Origin: Luidia sarsii
Taxonomy: Eukaryota > Echinodermata > Asteroidea > Paxillosida > Luidiidae
Reading direction: 5' to 3'
Assembly (NCBI GenBank): GCA_949987565.1
Contig: OX465119.1
Span: 12,630,897-12,694,896 of the forward strand
Length of the DNA: 64,000 nucleotides
Shown: positions 54,663-64,000 of the stretch, one piece after another
How positions within the stretch are numbered: the stretch's first letter is position 1
Layout of the letters: every line of letters starts with the position of its first letter
Translations under genes and position numbers: made by a program
The notes under the pieces: model-generated
The model's input: the letters and a program-made list of their open reading frames with translations, nothing else
What the model was told of the DNA's origin: nothing
The model's database searches: none

Positions 54663-56080
54663 AAATGAGAATAATAATACATTATTCTAGACCATTGCCA
54701 GAATTACTGGCAAAGGTCCAATTCTATACACAATGAGGTCGTTTCATGTTGCAGGCTGGTACGTATGAAGACTATTTAGCATTCATTACCAATTCAATCC
54801 CAACAGAAACTGTAGCTTCGTGGTTTCGTTGGATGTTGGGTCACCGGTATTTGTTAATTCATTAATTGGTTTGTTATAGGAGCGTCAAACTCCGACATTT
54901 TTTAGTCAAGGGTGAAAAGAAATAGCTGTTTGTATTCATTGAAAAGTTTTTAAACATTATTGGAAATTCATGCATGTATTCATGCGGTATTAAAAAAAAA
55001 AGGAAGAGGGAGAAGAACAGTGCCTGTGATTTCATTTTTTACTGCGTGGTTGAATAGGCCTAATAATATTATTATTTAATGTTATTATTAATTTGGGGGT
55101 TAACCGCAAATCAGCAAATAGACAGAGGGCGCCCTTTTCACAACTTACTTCGGCTTCGGCTCAGTCTTCGTCCGCAATTTATTTTTCGAAGGCTGAGAAT
55201 ACAGCTTACGTCGTATAACTCGTATCTTTTCCGATTTACCCCCCCCCCCCCCTCCCCCTTCGTCCCCCAAAAAGGGATATCTGAAGAAACCATTATTTTG
55301 CCAAAGGCTCTGAAATTCGGAGACAGAGTCGTAGCCATAGCTATTGAGCCGTGAATGGCAAGCTGTTATGCGTCATAGATCGTGCATAATAATGACCAGT
55401 CTGGTTCGTGACTCAACTGTATGGAATTGTACTGTGTACGGTCCATGCAAAGTATGCATTGTACGTACCCGTCACACCGGAACCAGTCGCAACGATAAGG
55501 GTTGGGCCCACAATAAGTGATCTGACGGTCGGATTGCCTGCAAAGTGGTTGCAAAGTTGGTGAGTTTGGGCCGTCTGTTTGCCCCGAAACGGGCTCTGTT
55601 TTTCAAACCTGATGATATGTCCGTGTGCTACATGTTTTCAAAGTTTATTTGAGCGTTGATTTCAACATTCTTGTTGTTTTCTTGTTTTGGAAAAAAGGCG
55701 ATTTTTGAGTTGGCACCACAAAACATTTTGTACAGGTTAGAATGCATAATCAATGTTTTGTGGGGGTCACGCAAAAGTGGTATTTCATTAGTACTATTAT
55801 TTTGTTATGTGCTGAGGCCTAGTAAAACTAGTAGTAGTAGTACGAAGTACCGTATTGCGCTCTGTTTACTTCCATCTATTTTAAACAACTGGCTGTATGC
55901 ACTTGTTTTAGGTTCATACAGCTAAAGAAGCAATGAATGAGGTAACAATAATTATCGGGTATTTTGTGCGGTACTGCCAAGTCAAGTGCTATTATGGCAG
56001 TAATCAGTATCACATTCACGGTACCATGACGGTACCTTCTCGGCTTCTTAGAGGTCTAAAACTAAACTAAAGTGATAATT
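54663..56080. other. Intergenic, no gene recognised
   Basis: AT-rich sequence with a poly-C run (55240-55250). Short ORFs show no recognisable domains or splice framework. Confidence 0.4.
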
Positions 56081-56084
56081 ATAT

Positions 56085-56232
56085 TGGAAACTGCTTACTG
56101 ACTAAAATTACCAAAATGCAAATCTCAAAATTTTAGTGGGCCTGACGTTTCGATCCTAGCAGGACCTTTCTGAAAGGCAGAGAAAGGTCTTTGAGTTTGA
56201 GAAAGGTCCTGCTAGGATCGAAACATCAAGTC
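56085..56232. mobile_element. Family-B foldback copy
   Basis: ACTGCTTACTGACTAAAATT, inverted arms with GACGTTTCGATCC and GGATCGAAACATC (box mutated in the right arm). Confidence 0.75.
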
Positions 56233-56599
56233 TAAAACTAAACTAAAGTAAAAAAAAAAAAAATTTTTTTTTTTGAAATAACGGAATACACGACCCACAA
56301 ATCCAGTAACTTGGTCCCAGTAGGCAAGATTTTAGTTTTGAACCCTCACCTAGTAAAGTGTAATGTCATGAGGGACTTTTTACATAGTTACAGTTTCCCC
56401 CAAATTCATGATTTTGTGATGTTTTTGTGTCAACGAGACGAAGGTCAGTACATTGCTCTGTACAAACATGTACATGCAATCTAGAGATGTTCTTCTCTAT
56501 TCCTTCATGATTTGGGGGAAAACTGTAAAGTGTATAAGTCCAATTATTTATCCAATTCCAAATTGTTGTGCCACACCGTGGATATTGTCTATAGATACA

Positions 56600-56652
56600 T
56601 TGAGTGGGCCTGACGTTTCGATCCTAGCAGGACCTTTCTCAAAGGCAGAGTG
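56600..56652 (-). mobile_element. Family-B single arm
   Basis: AGTGGGCCTGACGTTTCGATCCTAGCAGG-type arm ending AAAGGCAGAGTGAC. Intact box and stems on the minus strand. Confidence 0.72.
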
Positions 56653-56689
56653 ACAAGGACAACACATATACATGTACACGTATTCGTAT

Positions 56690-56783
56690 TGTAATCGAAT
56701 TGTGTAGATACTTTAACTTTAGGCGTTGTTTACTCAAAAAGTGTTTTGGTGGGATATTCCTCATGTCGTTGTGCCGGGTCACA
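56690..56783. mobile_element. MITE family A, truncated
   Basis: Only the ACTTTAGGCGTTGTTTACTC to GTTGTGCCGGGTCACA end remains, between two family-B arms. Confidence 0.75.
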
Positions 56784-56789
56784 TATGTC

Positions 56790-56912
56790 CTTGTCACTCT
56801 GCCTTTGAGAAAGGTCCTGCTAGGATCGAAACGTCAGGCCCACTAAATTTTGAGATTTGCATTTTGGTAATTTTAGTCAGTAAGCAGTTTGCAACATCTT
56901 TGTATATCACTT
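56790..56912 (+). mobile_element. Family-B unit
   Basis: CTCTGCCTTTGAGAAAGGTC...GAAACGTCAGGCCC, then GATTTGCATTTTGG and the GTCAGTAAGCAGTTTGCAAC module. About 125 bp before the myosin light chain exon. Confidence 0.78.
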
Positions 56913-57036
56913 TAAGTCTATACATTGAGTTAGTGGTCTAAACTCATAATCCACTCATTCCTCCGTTCCTCCCCCCTTTTCCCCAAGCAGTGTTTTTTTC
57001 CTGACAGACGGAAACCCACCCCTCCAGACTTTCAGG

Positions 57037-58851
57037 ATGTCGAGCCGTAAGACCAAGGGCAAGCTGCCCAAGAAGCGCGCCCAGCGCGCCACCTCCAACG
57101 TCTTTGCCATGTTCGACCAGGCCCAGATCCAGGAGTTCAAGGAGGCCTTCAACATGATCGACCAGAACCGGGACGGCTTCATTGACAAGGAGGACCTTCA
57201 TGACATGCTGGCATCGCTAGGTACAGAGGGGGGGAGGGGGGAGCAGAGCAGGGGCCAATTTCATAGCGCCGCTTAATTAAGCGCCAAAATGTGCTTAAGC
57301 GCAAAAACTCATGAGCCACAGGATCCCCTTGCCTACCCAAACTTCACTTTTGTTTCACGCTAAGTAAAGAAGAGTGGAGTACAAGCCAAAAGCAACGGAT
57401 AACACATTGCAGGGCAGCTTGTACCAGGAAGACTTTTCCTGCTTAGCAGATTTTCACGCTTAAGCGGCTCTATGAAATTGGGGCTTTCACCACCTCCCAG
57501 AAAACTTCGCTGCCCTTCGACCTTCGTCAGCGATTGGGTCCGGGCCCTTCCATCCCATACAAAACCCATTTTTGGGGATGCTTCTTTCTTGGTCTCAGGC
57601 AAGGACCTGCCCGACTCCTACCTGGAGGACACGACCTCTGGGTAAGGGCTTTCACCCCCTCCTCCGCCCAGAAAACGTCGCTGGCCCTTCGTCAGCGATT
57701 GGGTCCGAACTCTTCCATCCCATCCAAAACCCATTTTTGGGGATGCTTCTTTCTTGGTCTCAGGCAAGGACCCGCCCGACTCCTACCTGGAGGACATGAT
57801 GGCCAACGCCATGGGCCCCATCAACTTCACCATGTTCCTGACGCTCTTCGGCGAGAAGCTCAACGGCACAGACCCTGAGGATGTCATCGTCAACGCCTTT
57901 GCCTGCTTTGACGAGGATGCCACTGGTAAAAAAACAAATTAACAAGCACGGCCTCTCCCGTAACCCATATCATTGTAATATATCTATAGCCGCTTTTCCA
58001 CTGGACTCAAATTTAACCGAGACGATGGTTAAAGTAAAACCGAGCTGGCAATATACTGGCTCATTAAGGTCAACTGTCAGCCGGATACACAATGTACGTG
58101 TGTACACCTACAATGCTGTGCACAGTGCATGTACATGTACGTGTTACGTCTGAGGCCGGATGTGGTTTTTTACCGAGTCGCGTTTAACCGAGTGGTGCGT
58201 TTCCATTGGACTAATCGGCTCGGTTAAACAGTAGAAATAAATTTACCGTAACAAGCACTTTGTAAAATCAATAAAATCTGTAGTACTCAAGCCTCGCACT
58301 TAAGGGTTTTTAAAACTAGCCCACCGGGCTAGTAAAGTGAGTTTTTTTACTAGCCCGCAGCAAGTTTTGCTAGCCCTGCATAATTAATATTGGGGGGGGG
58401 GTCAAACAGGTATCTCAAACTGCTAATTTTTATCTGTTGAAACCCTAAAAACTGAACGGCGCCTGCACCCCTGCTGTGAATCTCGGTCGTGTAAACGCTC
58501 ACTCGCAGTCACACAATTGATTGGCCTTCAGTGATCTTCAGGGAATGACTTTGTCGGACACTTACATCCCTGTCGTTGTGATTTTTGGTTGTTGTTGTTG
58601 TCAATTGTTTGTGTGTGTATCCGTCGGTCGATTCGATTGTCTGTTTGTTCGTTTCCGTCCCCCAAGGTTTCATCAATGAGGACTACCTGAGGGAGCTCAT
58701 GCAGACCATGGGGGACCGCTTCACCGAAGACGAGATGGACGAGATGTGCCGAGAGGCGCCCATCAACAAGGAGGGACAGTTCAACTACCGGGAGTTTGCC
58801 CGCATCCTGAAGCACGGCAGCAAGGACAAGGATGACGACACTATGCCCTGA
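57037..58851 (+). CDS. MYL12: Myosin regulatory light chain (non-muscle/smooth type), 176 aa
   Basis: Coding exons 57037-57220, 57764-57925 and 58667-58851, GT-AG, phases 1 and 1 (531 nt). The N-terminus [20 protein letters not shown] matches the MYL9/MYL12 phosphorylation region; T19 and S20 correspond to the MLCK/ROCK sites T18/S19. The first EF-hand loop, D42-D53 ([12 protein letters not shown]), is canonical and should hold the structural Mg2+/Ca2+. The later EF-hands are degenerate as usual, with [20 protein letters not shown] and [20 protein letters not shown]. Length is close to the usual 171-172 aa; the C-terminus is longer by a few acidic residues (KDKDDDTMP). The product binds the myosin II heavy-chain neck and controls contractility when phosphorylated. 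An acceptor at 57006-57007 shows that the 5' UTR begins in an upstream exon I cannot locate. An extra partial copy of exon 2 lies in intron 1. Confidence 0.97.
57251..57483. mobile_element. Family-N TIR element in myosin light chain intron 1
   Basis: GGCCAATTTCATAGCGCCGC and its inverse (GCTCTATGAAATTGGGGC) bound ~230 bp. It carries the uninterrupted ACGCTTAAGCGGC used to recognise the TTAA insertion at 24.1 kb. Confidence 0.75.
57500..57641 (+). pseudogene. Partial tandem duplicate of intron 1 end plus start of exon 2
   Basis: 57500-57630 repeats 57665-57795: CTTCGTCAGCGATTGGGTCC, the acceptor TTCTTGGTCTCAG and the first 32 nt of exon 2 (GCAAGGACCTGCCCGACTCC). The copy then diverges and reaches a strong-looking GTAAGG donor at 57642. 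As an exon (57599-57641, 43 nt) it would shift the frame. Confidence 0.85.
57990..58240. mobile_element. Possible relative of the 39.7-kb TIR element
   Basis: AGCCGCTTTTCCACTGGACTC, TTTAACCGAG, and later CCGAGTGG and CATTGGACTAATCGGCTCGG. Shares words with 39.7-40.7 kb, but the ends are unclear. Confidence 0.4.
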
Positions 58852-59044
58852 GGCTGGCACCCCTCGGAGGAGAGGAGAGGACGAGAAGGGGAAGGGCAAA
58901 AATAGGTAAGGGGAAAACTAAATAGATAAGTATAAATAATCTGGGTTTCCAGACTACTACTGGCCAAACGGAACAGTTAACTCATATCTTAACTGCGGTC
59001 GATTTCATCAAACCCATTGTAACTTACGATCAATCGCAAGGCTT

Positions 59045-59140
59045 TCTGCCTTTCAGAAAGGTCCTGCTAGGATCGAAATATCAGGCCCCCTTAATTTGGC
59101 AGTCTAGACTTTACATTCTGTAAGCAGTTTGACACATTTT
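59045..59140 (+). mobile_element. Family-B unit, mutated box
   Basis: TGCCTTTCAGAAAGGTCC...GGATCGAAATATCAGGCCC; it follows the myosin light chain stop by ~200 bp. Confidence 0.65.
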
Positions 59141-59149
59141 TGGGTAGAT

Positions 59150-62100
59150 TACTGGTGCTTTCTTCAGGTTAATTTGACCGGTGGCTTAATAGTGTGGTAC
59201 ATTGTAGCTTACGATCATTTGCATGTCAATCTGTCTGCAATGCACAGAAACTATACGGCGTAACACAACTAACGATGGGTTATCCATGGTAAGTCGAGTT
59301 ACGATGCATCATAAGGCTTTGTGAAATCCAATCCTGGTCCTCCAAGGTTTAGACTGTGGGGTTTTTTTGTGGGGGGGGGGGGTTATCTGTAAACGTTAAA
59401 TTATTTTGACCAGTCCGTCAGTTTTGTCAGACCACTTCAAAGTGGGCTTGACTGGTCTGTGGGTATGTTGGCTGGCATTTGACCACCGGACTAGTGTTTT
59501 GTTCAAACCCTGATTATGTTTGTAGGTAGGGCTTTTGTAAGTCTGAGGTGGCTGCCGAAAATTTGCCCAGTAGATGAGTTTGGGTCTACTGTGGATGCAT
59601 CAAAGATGATGTTTGCATCAATGTGTCTAATCAAGACTTATTATTCAGACTTTTCTTTTGCGTTTCTTTCTATCCCTTCCACAGGTAATGAAGCGAAACT
59701 GTTGACCAATCTGTGATTTGAAATCAGCATGTACATTCAAGGAGTAACCAATCCTGGTGATTTTTTTTTTTATGATTAAATCAAATAGCGTATTAACCAG
59801 AGTATGCAGTTTTACAGGGACTGTCAACACGAGGCCGAGGCCAGGGATCAGAAAAACAGCGGCTATGGCTAGGGGCTATGTCTGCATCCACGGCCAACGG
59901 CTCGCCGTGCCTGCATTGCAAGCTGTGCATGGAGACCGTCAGAGAAGCCCAAAGCCGTAGCCGCTTGAGCCAAAACCATAGATTAGTCTTTTGAGCCATG
60001 TCTAATCTGGTGGCATTATTGGGGTGTTTTTTTTTATGGGTTCGTTCGGAGATGTAAAACATTCTTCTGAAAGACCCATTCTGGATGCCGTCATTCGGAT
60101 GCCATGTTGCTTATGCAAGAGGCTTAGCACCATAGACGCCTACTGTATTTAACGCTGATTTTTTTTTAAAAATCCAAAGATGCAACTGTATTCATCACTG
60201 CAGTTTTAAGAATGTCAAATCGAATATAAAAACGCACAAATGACTCGCATAGTACCCAAACTCTGGATGATAACATGGCCATAACCTTTTTCATCACGAA
60301 AATTAAACCAGTAATCCGACGTCCGACTGAATCTCTTAGAACGTGATATTGGCAGAGTTTATAGTTGATTGAAATCATGCATGCAAAGGTTGTTTTTTAT
60401 TGGTAGACATTTAGGTCTTTGTGTTTTCAGTCAAACTCTTATTTAACTTGAATAGTACCTTAACCCTAACCCGACCTGAAACACAAAGTTACCACAACCG
60501 TGTTTTAATTTACAGAGCGTTAGCGCGAGAATTGGGTGAGTTTTAGAATCTTGACTGATGCGGAGAGTGAAACTAATTGTGTTGTCAGGACAGTAGCTGA
60601 GAGTTTCTCTAAAAAGTTCCATTTCCTAGGTATTTGTCGTCACTTGAAACATTCCCGAATGCAGTCCAGCTTGTGGGATTTTTTATTGGAGGCTGTGAAG
60701 TCACTCCCTACCAGTTAGAAATGGGATCATCCCAATCAAAGACAACCCTTCACAAGAGAAGATACTAATCTTCATGAAATATCTTCGCATTCCTCGTTTT
60801 AATTTTGGTGTGCGAAAAATGCAGGACTGCAAATCTTGCTTGCTGGAATATTCACCAACTTCAGGGCACATTTTCCGGCCTCCAAGTCACTAAATCCAGT
60901 ATACATTCCGATTCCCAATTCACAAGCTCCGTTTATAATATATCTTTACATTCCTTCATTTTCATTTTTATTGAACAATCTTGTTTGTAGGAGAACTTGC
61001 TCCTTGCCAGACTGACTTTTCATTTCAAGGGCTTATTTCGAAAGCCTCATTCCGCGTGTTTGGCCTTTTCATTGTCATTCCATGGGAGGTGGCTTCTTGT
61101 TTTGCCAGTAGGCGAATATTATTATAATGCAGAGAGTGTAGACAGTATCTAAAAGCCGACTGAAGGGTAGGTGTTAGGGCGTGGGCTTATTTGCTGGTTT
61201 TTTTTTTCCAGTCTGCCAATCTGCTCGGGTGTGAGTTCCTACCATCCTGACCACACGCCCCGGAGCAGTATCCAACCCAGGCAGCTCTGTAATCAAATCC
61301 TATCTCTTCCTCCTCAGTCTTCACTCTGACATTTAATTGTGTAAGCTCAAGTGCTGGTGGGTTGAATGGAGAGAGAGAAGAAGGGTGGTGAGGTGGCACA
61401 AATCAGATATCAAAGACAATGTATGAAATCCACACCAATTTTTTTTTTTTTTTTTACTTCCTCCACATCTCGTGCTATTTCTCCCGAATGCATTGACATT
61501 ATGGCCCGAGATTATAGTATGCAGGTCTATGCAAATTGGCTACGGCTATGGTTAGCCATTGGTCAGCTATCTCAGCTTCCATATGCTTGTGTGTAGTTTG
61601 TAGCCATAGCCGAAGCCCCTAAACACTAGCTGTCTCTGGATCATTTCCAACCAAACGGTAATCTCAAATTTTGGAAAAAATAAAAATTCTCTTTTTGTCA
61701 TTTAAAAACAAAAGTAGTGTCTATTAATATTGCTGAATAATGGAAAGTATTTCTTTTCTTAGCAATTTTCATGAAAATGTATGGAAAAATTTTTTTCATA
61801 AAATTCTACCAATGTTTTGGTGTCGAATTGGATAAAATCATACCTTAATTAGTAATTTGTGTTCCTACTTTTGGTCTGCACATATCTTATTTATCTCCCC
61901 TGTCAATTAATATTTTTTAATAATTACTTATCTGACCAATTTATGATTTACTAATTTAATCGACTAAACTAAATGGTTGGTGAACATGTTAACTTCTTTA
62001 CACTAATGAGTATTTTATATAAAAAATAAAAATTGTACATTTAGCTTGTCTTGGCATTAGCGCCTTGTGGAGAATAGTCTGAGCATTGAATTAAACCAGT

Positions 62101-62800
62101 TTTGTGGGTTTTTGTAGTAAAGGATTATTTGGTGCTGAATTTGTTCATTCTTTTCGTGTGGTAATCCGTCTCTCATCTTACCTATTCCGTTTTCCTAGAA
62201 CGGAAGTGTTCAGTGAACGCGCGCCGCTAGGATATTTGGCTTGAAGGGGAGTTCGTTGTGGGTTCAATAGACTGACCACTGTTCACATGCCATCCCATGA
62301 CTTACAGTTTTAGTGGGTATTTTTGCAACTTATTTGGCACAGAGCAGCGATAGAAATATACAAAGAAGAATGTGGACAACGTGGTAGTCTTCTTTGCTCA
62401 TTTCCACACCTGTTCTGCACCAAATGAGATGCAAAAATATTAACTACATGTATATAAGTCATGTGATGGCATGTAAACAGCGGTAGCGCAATCTTTCTAT
62501 TGCCGTCACCTTTCCTTAGTCTTGCAGTTACTTGCAGGGAATTGAATTCCTCAACATTTTTACGTGTAACTCGAGACCTTTTAAATCACGGCCACTAATA
62601 GAAAAACGGTCATTAGTATCTTAAAGAGCTTTAATTTTTATGAAGTGCAACTGGCTGCTTCCAAGCTGCTTGTGAAAAAAATGCCCCATTAAATAATAAC
62701 AATACAAATATTGAAACAGTAAAATATAACAGACTAAACATTATTTACAGCAATCAATTGACCAACATGAAAATGATTGTATAGGCTATATAATAACGTA
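59150..62800. other. Gene-poor stretch
   Basis: I see no exon with recognisable protein similarity. A diffuse inverted motif (GGCTATGGCTAGGGGCTATG at about 59860; TAGCCATAGCCGAAGCCC at about 61600) suggests old foldback ends. The 3' UTR of the myosin light chain may extend into it. Confidence 0.4.
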
Positions 62801-62826
62801 CAGGGGACTGACGTTTTGATCCTATT
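62800..62826 (-). mobile_element. Family-B relic
   Basis: GGGGACTGACGTTTTGATCC only. Confidence 0.35.
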
Positions 62827-63376
62827 AAGAAAATTAAATTTGACGAAAGATTGATGCAAGTCCTGGTACTTGTTAATAGCCGGTCCCTTTTAGCGTGCAC
62901 TGGAGATGGCCAGGTCACCAACATTCCTTCCATTGATATGCAAATGAGTTCCTTTTGCCTGGCGAAAAAAGTCACATTTGGAGAGCGCTCACAAAAATAT
63001 CGTCTGCTCTTTGCCTCAACAAATCAACGTAAAATAGTGCCCTTCTTTACTGCACAATTCCTGTGGGCAGCAGTACTGCCGAAGTCAAGTGTAGTAATAC
63101 ACTGTACTATACAAAAATGTGACTCGGCTTGTAGCTCAGATTGATGTGCTATTTGCAGGTCGCGACCTTGGCCTCATTACCGTGAATCTAATTGCGCGAA
63201 TCAAATGTTATTCCACAGCTTGCATGTACTTGACTTGTGAACATTCTGCTCATGGACTCGGCGACGAAATTTCGTCTTTTTGCTTTTCCGAAAAGGTGTC
63301 ACTGTGCGTGAAGTTACTCAAAGTCGGCATGAACAACTACTTCACAGTTTCAGGGTGCCGGGGAGCCGCAGAATTC

Positions 63377-64000
63377 CTAAATTTGGCTGCAAATTGAGAA
63401 CATATCCACGCCGACGGTCGTCTTTTTTGTCGAGTTTGAGGAGTCAACAATCCCCATGCATGCACTCGACATGTCAATTCGTCTGTCGCTATCTGGATTC
63501 TGCAAGGAAGAACTCTGAGATTTGTCTTCACCGACCGGAGCTTCGAGGGAACGTTGAAGGCACTCACCACTCACCAGTAACTCGGAGGACATCTTGGAGG
63601 TGCTTCTCGACCAACGCAGCCGGCAGGGCAACCCTGGAAGACCACCGAGTGCTGTCGAGGAGGCCCGCCGTGGAAATTTGGCCGAGTGCGCCGACCCGAC
63701 TTCGGAGTTGGCCGTGGACACGTCAAGGCTCGCCCATGCCGACTCCCTCCCACTGCATGCTGCTGTCTGCCAATGGCTTCGAAGCGAGTTGTCCTTTCTC
63801 TACGACACCGGTGCTTCGACGAAGTGCTGAAGTAGAGAGACCACCGTCTCATAAACTTCAAACAGGATATTTTGACTCTGTTCTCCCAGAAAAATCGGTA
63901 AGAAAACTCTGGAAATGCACAGTGGAGTCAGTGTTCCCTCCGTCGAACTTTCGTCTCGTACACCAGTCAATTCTTCTTGGACCAGTTGGAGCTGAAGCAT
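63377..64000. other. Unassigned GC-richer segment with overlapping ORFs
   Basis: Base composition rises and both strands hold ORFs of 66-114 codons, for example a minus frame at 63721-63377 and one entering from the right edge. I recognise no domain. It could be part of a neighbouring gene that continues beyond the window, or a repeat. Confidence 0.25.

Noticed and set aside
62851..63397. Two plus-strand ORFs of 92-97 codons
   Set aside because: No recognisable domain, no convincing splice sites, and composition like the flanking non-coding DNA.

Overview
This is a eukaryotic (animal) nuclear window: split genes with GT-AG introns, vertebrate-like exon phases, and dense non-coding repeats. 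The gene content (two annexins, an ATPSCKMT-type methyltransferase, an SLC5 Na+/solute cotransporter and a myosin regulatory light chain), combined with many MITE/foldback families and hammerhead-ribozyme-like repeats, fits a marine invertebrate. An invertebrate deuterostome such as an echinoderm or hemichordate is my best guess, but that is inference from gene style and repeat load, not proof.

Layout. 0.7-4.7 kb (-): five exons of an annexin whose 5' first exon and 3' half are not seen. 5-15 kb: repeat-rich intergenic DNA, including a hexanucleotide array, a ~690 bp foldback element and a ~170 bp tandem repeat. 15.3-24.8 kb (+): a complete 12-exon annexin (320 aa), divergent to the first and sharing its exon phases. 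27.7-31.5 kb (-): ATPSCKMT, four exons, with a long in-frame minisatellite C-terminal tail. 31.9-53.4 kb (+): an SLC5-family transporter, 16 exons, about 650 aa. Its first exon lies in a segment that is present twice (31.9-34.4 and 35.1-37.3 kb), with a 200-N gap in the first copy and a frameshift in the second. 57.0-58.9 kb (+): myosin regulatory light chain, three coding exons, 176 aa. 59-64 kb: no gene recognised.

The genes are unrelated in pathway: membrane/Ca2+ binding, mitochondrial ATP synthase c-subunit methylation, solute uptake, and actomyosin control. They are not an operon or a cluster with a shared job; only the two annexins are related to one another.

The most interesting signal is in the repeats. 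Three dispersed families share a hammerhead-ribozyme architecture (CTGATGA, stem II, GAAACGTC). Two have copies with a canonical core. The most abundant family (about 18 copies) keeps stem I, stem II and GAAACGTC but has a consistently altered core. Other notable points: nearly all intronic tandem arrays start within ~115 bp of a 5' splice site; piggyBac-like MITEs show a TTAA target duplication proven by a nested insertion; and a telomere-like array sits between inverted repeats.
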